14,847 nt of DNA, taken from Pseudobdellovibrio sp. (GTDB taxonomy: Bacteria > Bdellovibrionota > Bdellovibrionia > Bdellovibrionales > Bdellovibrionaceae). Within the stretch, counting starts at the first letter, position 1. Every line of letters starts with the position of its first letter. The DNA lies in NCBI GenBank assembly GCA_025449725.1, contig JANWIU010000161.1, positions 1 through 14,847 on the forward strand, given 5' to 3'. Shown one piece after another: positions 1-6,212 of this stretch. The translations under genes were made by a program, and so were the position numbers. The notes beneath the pieces were generated by a model. It saw nothing but the letters and a program-made list of their open reading frames with translations, made no database searches and was not told where the DNA came from.

Positions 1-686
1 AATTCTTCAAAGATCAAACGCTTGTGTGCCTCTGACCGGAATTCATTATACAAGTTTCCTTTTTCAGCCTCTGGATTATGAATTTTATGTAACGCTTCCG
101 GAAAATCCAGCAACTGATATTTTCTTACGATTTCTAATGGCAGCTTTTCTGCGGGCCATTCTTTGATTTGTTCAAACGAAGATTGAATCAGCTTCGCAAT
201 TTTTACCGAGCTAATACCTTCAGTTTCAACGTAGATCGGAATCAATGCATCTTTTAAATCTTCATCGGGCTCGATATCGCGAAGATCCGGGTGATGAAAC
301 TCCAGACGGCCGCGGTAATCGGTAACTTTGCCGACGACCCGCACTTCTTTGCCGTTTTGAAATCTTTCGAAATAACCTTTATAAGGAACCCGAAAAAATT
401 TACAGCGGATCTGCCCGGTGGCATCGCGAATCAACACATCATAAATTTTTCTGGAAGAGCGGCCCATGTTATAAGAGGCCACGGTAATCACTTTTGCTTT
501 CAGGCTGACAACATCATCCGGTTTAAGTGAAGCAATATTGCGGGCCGCACGCCTATCTTCATAAGCACGCGGATAATTTTGAAACAGATCCAAAACGGTG
601 CGAATTCCATTTCTGGCAAACATTCCACCGAGCTTTGGTCCTACTCCTTTAATGTATTGAGCTTCTGAATCCAGACGAAGGGCCAT
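1..686 (-). CDS. recG: ATP-dependent DNA helicase RecG, N-terminal part (3' end outside window)
   Basis: RecG remodels stalled replication forks and branch-migrates Holliday junctions in the cytoplasm. The 228 visible residues cover only the N-terminal third of a protein usually near 690 aa; the helicase motor lies left of the window. I read the helix-hairpin-helix-like start (YIKGVGPKLGGMF), the family line NYPRAYEDRR, an OB-fold wedge domain at about residues 55-150 (DATGQIRCKFFR, then GKVTDYRGRLEFHHP), the IPIYVETEGIS segment (family form YPTTEGLS), and the linker ending in IHNP and RLIFEE, all typical of RecG. The ATG at 686 is the only reasonable start, because an in-frame TGA lies four codons upstream. 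No good Shine-Dalgarno is seen. It is divergent from the HD-GYP gene with 11 bp between start codons. Confidence 0.95.
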   Translation of the reverse strand, partial: MALRLDSEAQYIKGVGPKLGGMFARNGIRTVLDLFQNYPRAYEDRRAARNIASLKPDDVVSLKAKVITVASYNMGRSSRKIYDVLIRDATGQIRCKFFRVPYKGYFERFQNGKEVRVVGKVTDYRGRLEFHHPDLRDIEPDEDLKDALIPIYVETEGISSVKIAKLIQSSFEQIKEWPAEKLPLEIVRKYQLLDFPEALHKIHNPEAEKGNLYNEFRSEAHKRLIFEE

Positions 687-697
687 AGGGTCATTTC

Positions 698-1696
698 ATG
701 TCAAAAAAAAAGGTCCGTCAAACACACAAAAGGGGTACAATTAACAAAATGTCCGCTCTGGAATATTTCCGCATTCGACTCAGCACAGTACAGCCATTTA
801 TGGAGGTACCGTTCGATATTTACCTCTTCGTTGATGGTAAAATAGTCACCTATTTGCACGCTGGCGACAAACTAACTGACGAAAAAATTAATAGTCTTCA
901 TGGTAAAGATACGGGCGAGTCCTTTTTTGTGCATAATAACCAGCGCCAAGTCTATCGTGAGTATGTGCGCAAATCGATGAACTCAGTCGATCTTTCAAAT
1001 TTTGCAAAAGCATCGATTTTACGTGAAAGTTCCATAGCCATTTTAGAAGAGCTTTTTGAATCACCGGATGTAAAAAAAGCGTTAGAAGAATCACGACCAA
1101 TAATCGGCGACCTGTTAGACTTCATGGAAAACGCACCTGATTCGATCGGAAACCTGATTAGCCTAACCGGTCATGATTTCTACACTTATAATCATTCCTT
1201 TGATGTCAGTATTTATTCTTTAGGATTAGGCCAAGCACTGGGATTTGATAAAAAAACCTTAGAAGAATTAGGGCAAAGTTCGTTGTTCCATGACATTGGC
1301 AAAAGAAACGTGCCTTTAGAAATTCTTTGTAAAAAGGGTGCATTGAACGACGATGAATGGATAAAGATGCGTCAGCACCCGACTTACGGGCTTAATATTT
1401 TAAATCAACACGAAAATATTTCGGACGCCATCAAAGCCGCCTGTTACGAGCATCATGAATCGTGGAGCGGTGGCGGGTACCCACAAGATATTTCAGGCCA
1501 CGAGATCCACCCGTTTGGCAGATTAGTTGCTTTAACCGACACTTACGATGCGATGACCACTCAACGATCATACAACACGCCAATGAAGCCTACTGAAGCT
1601 TTAACTATGATGAAAGACAAACTATCAGGCCGCTATGATCCTGATATGTTGAAGGCCATGTATTCGGTGTTGTTCAAAATTGAAAAAGCCGGCTAG
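698..1696 (+). CDS. HD-GYP domain protein, probable cyclic-di-GMP phosphodiesterase
   Basis: HD-GYP proteins are metal-dependent phosphodiesterases that degrade cyclic di-GMP. In the 332 residues, about the first 125 form a non-catalytic N-terminal region (PFDIYLFVDGKIVTYL), and the HD-GYP domain follows. Key residues are present: H166 (NHSFDVS), H198-D199 followed by GK, H227-P228 with G231, H252-H253, the signature G260-Y261-P262, and D281/D284 (DTYDAMTTQRSY). The GYP tyrosine is intact, so an active enzyme is expected from family knowledge. There is no signal peptide or membrane segment. AGGG lies 7 nt before ATG 698; ATG 749 (MSALEYF), also preceded by AGGGG, is an alternative start. No receiver or other recognisable sensor domain is attached, so the input signal is unknown. 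The gene is convergent with the lipoprotein gene. Confidence 0.93.
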   Translation: MSKKKVRQTHKRGTINKMSALEYFRIRLSTVQPFMEVPFDIYLFVDGKIVTYLHAGDKLTDEKINSLHGKDTGESFFVHNNQRQVYREYVRKSMNSVDLSNFAKASILRESSIAILEELFESPDVKKALEESRPIIGDLLDFMENAPDSIGNLISLTGHDFYTYNHSFDVSIYSLGLGQALGFDKKTLEELGQSSLFHDIGKRNVPLEILCKKGALNDDEWIKMRQHPTYGLNILNQHENISDAIKAACYEHHESWSGGGYPQDISGHEIHPFGRLVALTDTYDAMTTQRSYNTPMKPTEALTMMKDKLSGRYDPDMLKAMYSVLFKIEKAG

Positions 1697-1702
1697 CTTT
1701 TT
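1683..1702. terminator. Candidate bidirectional terminator hairpin
   Basis: AAAAAGC, a six-base loop CGGCTA, then GCTTTTT form perfect 7-bp arms spanning the stop codon of the HD-GYP gene. The A-rich left and T-rich right arms suit termination on both strands between convergent genes. Only two GC pairs support the stem, so it may be weak. Confidence 0.4.
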
Positions 1703-1732
1703 AAAGTTCGTAATTCTTCAAAACTTATCTGA

Positions 1733-2269
1733 CTACTGGCAATCGCTTTCAGTCCAATTAACAAAACAGGTTTGTGCTTTTTTTAAGATGACATCGGCAT
1801 TTGCGACAGGCCAAACGTTAGCTCGCTCCGGTTGCGGCTGTGGCCGCAGAGGACGGTTCTGCTGAATGTATTCATCCAAAGTTAAAAATTCCACGTTAGT
1901 TACATCTAATTTTGCAAGTAACCAGCGCCATTTTTTATTTTCTTCAGAGTCTTTCTTGTTTGAAATCAGTTTCACTTTTTTGAGTGGCGAAATCCCGCGT
2001 TTTGCCAGTCTCTCTACCAACTGATCCAAATCAGGATCAAGTGCGCGGTCCTGCGTGGCTGCATTTTTTAAAATGATAAAATCGTCGGTATTAAGACTGA
2101 CGGTTCCTGACGGATGATAGGTAGAAAAAGCTAAAGCACTGCGAGTATCTGCAAAAACCACATTTGGGTTTGCTGTACCACCTACTTCTTGCTTTATTTT
2201 GGTCGGCGCCATTTGGCAGGCAGAGAAAATAAAAGCGGCAAAGCTCAGGATGAGTAAATTCTTCAGCAT
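1733..2269 (-). CDS. Lipoprotein with a degenerate rhodanese-like domain, function unknown
   Basis: This 178-residue protein starts with a lipoprotein signal: MLKN, a hydrophobic run to residue 17, and a lipobox FSAC with the lipidated cysteine at position 18 (phenylalanine at -3 is unusual but tolerated). Residues 37-64 (VVFADTR, then YHPSGTVSLN) and 88-130 (LAKRGISPLKKVKLIS, then LDVTNVEFLTLDEY) resemble the start and end of a rhodanese fold. At the place of the catalytic cysteine the sequence reads KLISN, so Ser103 appears to replace it and sulfurtransferase activity is unlikely. A Pro-rich linker (about 139-155) and two cysteines near the end (168, 177) follow. AAGGAG precedes the ATG, only 21 bp after the lysS stop, so it is probably cotranscribed with lysS. 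The rhodanese assignment is my inference from pattern; the lipoprotein assignment is firmer. Confidence 0.75.
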   Translation of the reverse strand: MLKNLLILSFAAFIFSACQMAPTKIKQEVGGTANPNVVFADTRSALAFSTYHPSGTVSLNTDDFIILKNAATQDRALDPDLDQLVERLAKRGISPLKKVKLISNKKDSEENKKWRWLLAKLDVTNVEFLTLDEYIQQNRPLRPQPQPERANVWPVANADVILKKAQTCFVNWTESDCQ

Positions 2270-2290
2270 TTTATTTTCTCCTTTCGGTTC

Positions 2291-3769
2291 TTACTTGTTA
2301 TTAATCTTCATCGTCGGGAAAAAGATAATATCACGAATGCTCGGACGGTCTGTAAAGATCATCACGATACGTTCGATTCCAAGCCCTACCCCACCTGTCG
2401 GCGGCATTCCTGTTTCGATTGCATGTAAAAAGTCTTCATCCATCGGATGCGCTTCTTCATCGTGTCCGCGTTTTGATTCCTGCTCTTTAAGGCGGTTTCT
2501 TTGCTCTTCCGGGTCGTTGAGCTCCGAATAAGCGTTCCCTAGTTCCATGCAGGCTGCAAACGGCTCGAAACGTTCAACAAGTTGCGAGTTGCCTCTGTGA
2601 ATTTTAGTCAACGGAGAAATATCAACCGGGTGATCCAAAACAAATGTCGGCTGCCACAAGTGTGGTTCTGCCGCGATTTCAAAAACTTTCATCTGCTTTT
2701 CACCGCGAGTCAGCTTATCAAGCTTAACCGGCTTATCAGAATTCTTTTTTAAGTATTCATCTAAAGCTTTTTCATCCTGTGGGTCGATCGCTGCATGTTG
2801 CTTAATACCATCCATTACAGTTAAACGTGCCCATGGCGGCGTAAAGTCGATCTCTTTACCTTGATAAGAAACCTTCATTGAGCCGGTGGTTTCTTTACAG
2901 ACAGTTGAAACCAGATCTTCGAATTGTTTCATCTGATAATTGTAATCGGTATAAGCTTCGTAGAATTCCAGCATTGTAAATTCCGGGTTATGAGAGCGGT
3001 CAATGCCTTCATTTCGGAAGTTCTTACCGATTTCGTAAACTTTTTCAAAACCGCCTACGATCAGGCGTTTCAAATAAAGCTCAGGTGAAATTTTCATGTA
3101 AAGCTTCATATCAAGCGCGCGATGATGAGTCGTAAATGGATGTGCCGCTGCTCCACCGTATAGTGGTTGCAACACAGGTGTTTCGACTTCCATAAAACCG
3201 CGGTCATCTAAGAAGCGTTTAATGGCTTTAATAATTTTTCCGCGTTTTTCAAAAACTTTACGGGATTCAGGATCAGAAATTAAATCTAAATGGCGGTGGC
3301 GGTATTTAATTTCAACATCTTGAATGCCATGAAATTTTTCAGGAAGCGGTTCGAGCGTTTTTGTCAGAATGTGAAAATGCTTCACATACAAAGACAACTC
3401 CCCTTTTTGCGATTTAAAAACATAACCTTCGATACCAACGATATCGCCAAGATCAATCAGGTCAAAAGCCGCTCGCTCCAGTTCTGACAGCTCTTCGACT
3501 TTTACATAACACTGTAAAGTTGAAGTCTGATCTTGAACGTTAAAAAAGCTGGCTTTACCCATGTTTCTTAAAGTCATCAGACGGCCCGCAATTTTAAAAA
3601 CGTTTTCAGGCTTTTTTTCACCCGCAACCAAATGGCTGTACTCCGCAACGATCTTTTCGATGTGCGCCGTCTTTTCAAAAGAATATGGGAAAGGATTGAT
3701 GCCCTTTTCCTTCATGGCATGCAATTTTTTTCTTTTTTCGGCTTTTATCGGATTGTCGTGTTCTGACAT
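2291..3769 (-). CDS. lysS: Lysyl-tRNA synthetase, class II
   Basis: This enzyme charges tRNA-Lys with lysine using ATP in the cytoplasm. The 492 residues have the usual order and nearly the usual length (about 500). An N-terminal helix and an anticodon-binding OB fold cover roughly 58-140 (KIAGRLMTLRNMGKASFFNV). The class II catalytic core carries motif 1 near 175-200 (GFMEVETPVLQP), motif 2 at 251-270 (FRNEGIDRSHNPEFTMLEFY) and motif 3 at 459-480 (GGVGLGIERIVMIFTDRPSI). The lysine-pocket region HPMDEDFLHA is present. Start ATG 3769 has only a weak AAAGAAAGA purine stretch upstream. The aldolase gene lies 89 bp upstream on the same strand and the lipoprotein gene 21 bp downstream, so lysS and the lipoprotein probably form an operon. 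No missing residues seen. Confidence 0.97.
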   Translation of the reverse strand: MSEHDNPIKAEKRKKLHAMKEKGINPFPYSFEKTAHIEKIVAEYSHLVAGEKKPENVFKIAGRLMTLRNMGKASFFNVQDQTSTLQCYVKVEELSELERAAFDLIDLGDIVGIEGYVFKSQKGELSLYVKHFHILTKTLEPLPEKFHGIQDVEIKYRHRHLDLISDPESRKVFEKRGKIIKAIKRFLDDRGFMEVETPVLQPLYGGAAAHPFTTHHRALDMKLYMKISPELYLKRLIVGGFEKVYEIGKNFRNEGIDRSHNPEFTMLEFYEAYTDYNYQMKQFEDLVSTVCKETTGSMKVSYQGKEIDFTPPWARLTVMDGIKQHAAIDPQDEKALDEYLKKNSDKPVKLDKLTRGEKQMKVFEIAAEPHLWQPTFVLDHPVDISPLTKIHRGNSQLVERFEPFAACMELGNAYSELNDPEEQRNRLKEQESKRGHDEEAHPMDEDFLHAIETGMPPTGGVGLGIERIVMIFTDRPSIRDIIFFPTMKINNK

Positions 3770-3793
3770 TTTTTTATCTTTCTTTTTTAGGGC

Positions 3794-3818
3794 CTATTAC
3801 TATTTTCAGTAACAATAG
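3794..3818 (-). terminator. Imperfect hairpin between aldolase and lysS
   Basis: In the minus-strand transcript CTATTGTTACT, loop GAAAAT, AGTAATAG can form an 8-bp stem with a 3-nt bulge, followed by GGCCC and then AAAAAAG rather than a U-tract. It could be a weak terminator after the aldolase gene or a leader structure before lysS; the missing U-run argues against a strong terminator. Confidence 0.25.
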
Positions 3819-3858
3819 CGGACCGGTCACGTCATAACTTTTTATCGGGCTCAGAAGA

Positions 3859-4785
3859 TTATTTTATCTGAGCGCCTGCAAAGGCTTCCATAACGTTGTG
3901 TAAAAGCTCGATCGCTTCTTTCTTCGGTCTTTGGAAGGCATTGCGACCCATAATGGAACCGAAAGCTCCGCCTTGTGCCAACTGTTTTACTTCTTCAAGT
4001 AATTCAGGTGTGCCTTTAGCCTCGCCGCCGGAGAAGATCACAACACGTTTACCGTTGAAGCAAGATTTCACCACGTGATCAATTCTTTGCGCCATTGTTC
4101 CGATTTTAATGCCTTGGGCTTCGTAAACTTTTTTAGCTTCCGCTTGTTCAATGTGAGCTGTCGGCGGTTTAACTTTAATAATGTTCGCGCCTAACTGTGC
4201 AGCGATGTGTGCTGAGTAAGCGATAACATCAATACCTGTTTCACCTTCTTTAGAAAGCTGTTCGCCGCGGGCGTAAGACCAAATGACAACTGCAAGCCCC
4301 GCTTTTTTTGCTTCGCGGGATGCCTGTGCGATTTCTTCGTACATGGTTTTTCTATGTTGAGATCCCGGGTAAATTGTAAAACCGATTCCCGCACAACCCA
4401 GTCTCAAAGCGTCTTCAACGGACGATGTTAATGCCGAGATGGGAGCTTTTGATGAGTAAAGAACATCAGAGTTATTTACTTTTAAAATTAAAGGGATTTC
4501 ACCGGCATAATCACGGGCGCAGGCTTCTAAAGCACCGATTGGTGCAGCGTAAGCGTTACAGCCGGATTCAATCGCCAATTCAAAGTGGTAAGAAGGATCA
4601 TAACCATCCGGATTCTTCGCGAAGCTTCTTGCCGGGCCATGCTCGAAACCTTGGTCTACCGGTAAGATAACCAGTTTACCGGTTCCGGCTAACTTTCCTG
4701 TGTTTAGCAAACGCGCCATGTTTGTTAACACGCCGACATTTTCAGCGCCGTACCAGCTTAGAATTTCACGCACTCTTGGGGTCAT
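3859..4785 (-). CDS. fbaB: Class I fructose-bisphosphate aldolase, FbaB/DhnA (archaeal-type) family
   Basis: This family cleaves or forms fructose-1,6-bisphosphate through a Schiff-base lysine in glycolysis and gluconeogenesis. The 308 residues are shorter than E. coli FbaB (about 350) but cover a full TIM barrel. Visible family motifs are LPVDQGFEHG (41-50), NNSDVLY (104-110), the tyrosine-bearing IYPGSQHRKTMYEE (138-151), the Schiff-base strand NIIKVKPP (201-208, K204 the likely nucleophile), and the phosphate-binding loops FSGGEAKGTPE (251-261) and GRNAFQRP (280-287). ATG 4785 is preceded by a strong TAAGGAGAAT ribosome-binding site. A perfect complement of that site lies upstream in the leader (separate entry). 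It is followed by lysS on the same strand. Class I aldolases with this fold sometimes have related roles (DhnA, 2-amino-3,7-dideoxy-heptulosonate synthases), but the motifs match FbaB. Confidence 0.9.
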   Translation of the reverse strand: MTPRVREILSWYGAENVGVLTNMARLLNTGKLAGTGKLVILPVDQGFEHGPARSFAKNPDGYDPSYHFELAIESGCNAYAAPIGALEACARDYAGEIPLILKVNNSDVLYSSKAPISALTSSVEDALRLGCAGIGFTIYPGSQHRKTMYEEIAQASREAKKAGLAVVIWSYARGEQLSKEGETGIDVIAYSAHIAAQLGANIIKVKPPTAHIEQAEAKKVYEAQGIKIGTMAQRIDHVVKSCFNGKRVVIFSGGEAKGTPELLEEVKQLAQGGAFGSIMGRNAFQRPKKEAIELLHNVMEAFAGAQIK

Positions 4786-4787
4786 AG

Positions 4788-4855
4788 ATTCTCCTTATCG
4801 AAATGCTCAAATCTATTAAAATTACGCGCATCTAGCAAGTTTTCTTAAGGAGAAT
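4788..4855 (-). promoter_or_regulatory. Aldolase leader: ribosome-binding site with perfect 10-nt upstream complement
   Basis: The aldolase Shine-Dalgarno (TAAGGAGAAT in the minus transcript, 4797 down to 4788) has an exact complement ATTCTCCTTA at 4855 to 4846, 48 nt upstream in the same leader. If transcription starts right of 4855, the leader could fold and hide the ribosome-binding site two bases before the ATG. The pairing stops on both sides with mismatches, so it is exactly 10 bp. Sequestration is inference; the repeat is directly visible. Confidence 0.45.
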
Positions 4856-4883
4856 TTGACTTCTCTGGCGCACCTGATAAAAT
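4856..4883 (+). promoter_or_regulatory. Sigma70-type promoter of the nfu gene
   Basis: TTGACT (4856-4861) and TAAAAT (4878-4883) each match the consensus at five of six positions with a 16-bp spacer. Transcription would start near 4890, about 40 nt before ATG 4930. This is the best promoter by eye in the window. Confidence 0.6.
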
Positions 4884-4890
4884 AATTGAT

Positions 4891-4901
4891 ACTGTTACAG
4901 T
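4891..4901 (+). promoter_or_regulatory. Operator-like palindrome at the expected nfu transcription start
   Basis: ACTGT-T-ACAGT is a perfect 5-bp-arm palindrome placed 8-18 nt after the -10 box, with GTTACA repeated in tandem at 4894-4905. Its position on the expected start site suits a repressor operator. No regulator can be named from it. Confidence 0.3.
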
Positions 4902-4929
4902 TACAATTTAAAGAGATAGTGAGACCCCT

Positions 4930-5472
4930 ATGAAAGTTACATTTGAGCAAACCCCTAATCCATCGACGATGAAATTCAACTTCGGAAAGAAGATTTCTGA
5001 CCATTCAGTTGAGTTCTCAGATGTGGCGACTACTGACAGCTCCCCTCTCGCTGCTAAAATTTTCGGCTTTCCATGGACCGCTTCGGTGTACCTGGGTGAG
5101 GATTTCGTGACTGTAACCAAGCAAGACTGGGTAGATTGGGATATTTTGGCTTCCCCCCTGGCGGGCCTTTTGGGCGAACATATTGAGAGCGGTCAGCCGG
5201 TTATTCTAAAGTTAGAAAAAAGCCTGGATGAAGACGCCAATGACAGCGAAACCGTTAAGCAAATCAAGCGCATTATCGCCAACGAGATTAAGCCCGTAGT
5301 GGCCTTAGATGGCGGCGACATTGTGTTTGGAAAATACGAAAATAATATTCTTTATATTCACATGAAGGGCGCCTGTGCAGGCTGCCCGTCTTCGCAAGCT
5401 ACTTTGAAGGACGGAATTGAAGTTCGCATGAAGGAACTTTTGCCGGAGATCAAAGAAGTAGTAGCGATCTAA
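4930..5472 (+). CDS. nfu: Nfu-type iron-sulfur cluster scaffold/carrier protein
   Basis: Nfu proteins hold a transient [4Fe-4S] cluster and pass it to apo-enzymes in the cytoplasm. The 180 residues have two domains: an N-terminal Nfu domain, about 1-95 (FEQTPNPSTMKFNFGK, then AAKIFGFPWTASVYLGEDFVTVTK), and a C-terminal NifU-like domain, about 107-180 (LDGGDIVF, then MKGACAGCPSSQATLK). The cluster-binding cysteines are C149 and C152 in CxxC. The architecture and length match mitochondrial and alphaproteobacterial NFU1-type proteins more than the degenerate A-type fusion of E. coli NfuA. The ribosome-binding site is weak (GTGAGA, 7 nt before ATG). It is the first gene of a probable two-gene transcript, with its own promoter and a palindrome at the expected start site. 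Confidence 0.94.
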   Translation: MKVTFEQTPNPSTMKFNFGKKISDHSVEFSDVATTDSSPLAAKIFGFPWTASVYLGEDFVTVTKQDWVDWDILASPLAGLLGEHIESGQPVILKLEKSLDEDANDSETVKQIKRIIANEIKPVVALDGGDIVFGKYENNILYIHMKGACAGCPSSQATLKDGIEVRMKELLPEIKEVVAI

Positions 5473-5484
5473 ACGGATAAAATC

Positions 5485-6060
5485 GTGATCTGGGACGGCC
5501 GAATTTTTAAAATTGAAGGCGCTTCGGATTTTGAAGATGCCTCCATGTTTAACGGACTCCTGGTTCTGTTTGGATTTGCGAAAGTCGATCTTACCCAGTT
5601 TATTGAGCAGAATTCTAAAAGTGAAAATTCCCGCTATGTAAGACACCCCTACGGCACGAAGTATCTTTTCAGCCGCGATCAGTATTTATGCCTGGCTGCC
5701 GGAATGGCTAAAACAATGCCTACAAATGTCGTTGAATCCTGGATTGATGGTAAAGACCTCTTTAGCCCGGCAAATTATGGTCACATGAAAAGATGTAAAG
5801 GAAGTAAGCCAAACTGGTTTCAAAATCTGTGGCTAAAAGCTGAAATCCTGTTCCACGCAAAATTCACCCCTCTGAATGAACCGAATCAATTGATTGCAAT
5901 GATGATGGTTGCCGGCCCTGAGTATTTAAAATTGTGGACAAAAAATAATTCTCAATGGGAACGAAGCATTAAAAAATACTGGTGCGACGAAGATGGCCAT
6001 TGGCGAAATGAAAGAGAATTTGCAGAGCACATGATAAAAGTAATTAAGAAACTTATCTAA
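5485..6060 (+). CDS. Uncharacterised 191-residue protein downstream of nfu
   Basis: I do not recognise this protein. It begins at GTG 5485, 12 nt after the nfu stop, with a poor ribosome-binding site, which suggests translation coupled to nfu. It is soluble by eye: no signal peptide, though residues 21-31 are hydrophobic. It is rich in Trp and aromatic residues. The most motif-like stretch is RHPYGTKYLFSRDQYLCLAAGM (its part SRDQ at 63-66), followed by helices and a KKYWCDEDGHWRNEREFA tail. Cysteines at about 69, 104 and 157 are not in CxxC pairs, so a cluster-binding role is not indicated. The SRDQ stretch might be an active-site or helical-toroid motif, but I have no family to name. Codon use looks like its neighbours. 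Coding status is well supported by length and context. Confidence 0.8.
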   Translation: MIWDGRIFKIEGASDFEDASMFNGLLVLFGFAKVDLTQFIEQNSKSENSRYVRHPYGTKYLFSRDQYLCLAAGMAKTMPTNVVESWIDGKDLFSPANYGHMKRCKGSKPNWFQNLWLKAEILFHAKFTPLNEPNQLIAMMMVAGPEYLKLWTKNNSQWERSIKKYWCDEDGHWRNEREFAEHMIKVIKKLI

Positions 6061-6066
6061 CTCAAC

Positions 6067-6141
6067 TTACAAAAATCGATAACCAAAGCTTACACCCAGT
6101 ATGTCGTCATCAATTCGTGACGCATTTAAACCCTGTGTATC
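6067..6141 (-). pseudogene. Relic of the C-terminus of an outer-membrane beta-barrel protein
   Basis: On the minus strand, after a TGA, 24 codons read DTQGLNASRIDD then DILGVSFGYRFL and a TAA stop. Alternating polar/hydrophobic residues ending in aromatic residues near the C-terminus (GYRFL) are what the last strand of an outer-membrane barrel looks like. There is no start codon and the frame is closed upstream by the inverted repeat. I infer the tail of a lost gene; a chance match over so few codons is possible. Confidence 0.35.
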
Positions 6142-6173
6142 TCAGTACATTTAATGTACCGAGATACACAGGG
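6131..6173. repeat. 43-bp near-perfect inverted repeat (hairpin), likely terminator or repeat element
   Basis: Two 21-bp arms surround a single T at 6152: CCCTGTGTATCTC-A-GTACATT and AATGTAC-C-GAGATACACAGGG, with one mismatch (A against C). In the minus-strand RNA this mismatch becomes a G-U pair, so all 21 positions pair and TTTAAAT follows. It sits between convergent genes (stops at 6060 and 6213). The lack of a true U-tract and the long stem are more like a REP/attenuator-type or mobile-derived element than a simple terminator. Confidence 0.75.
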
Positions 6174-6212
6174 AAAGATACCGGATATTCAAATTGCCAA
6201 GCACGGCCGGAA

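Noticed and set aside
291..530. Plus-strand ORF of 79 codons
   Set aside because: It lies entirely antisense to well-supported recG coding sequence.
2199..2531. Plus-strand ORF of 110 codons over the lysS end
   Set aside because: It is a shadow of lysS and the lipoprotein gene, with no ribosome-binding site.
3821..3828. GACCGGTC palindrome
   Set aside because: An eight-base palindrome is expected by chance and has no second copy nearby.
4856..4885. Nine-codon TTG ORF after TAAGGAG near the nfu promoter
   Set aside because: The spacing to TTG is about three bases, and the region is better explained as a -35/-10 promoter.
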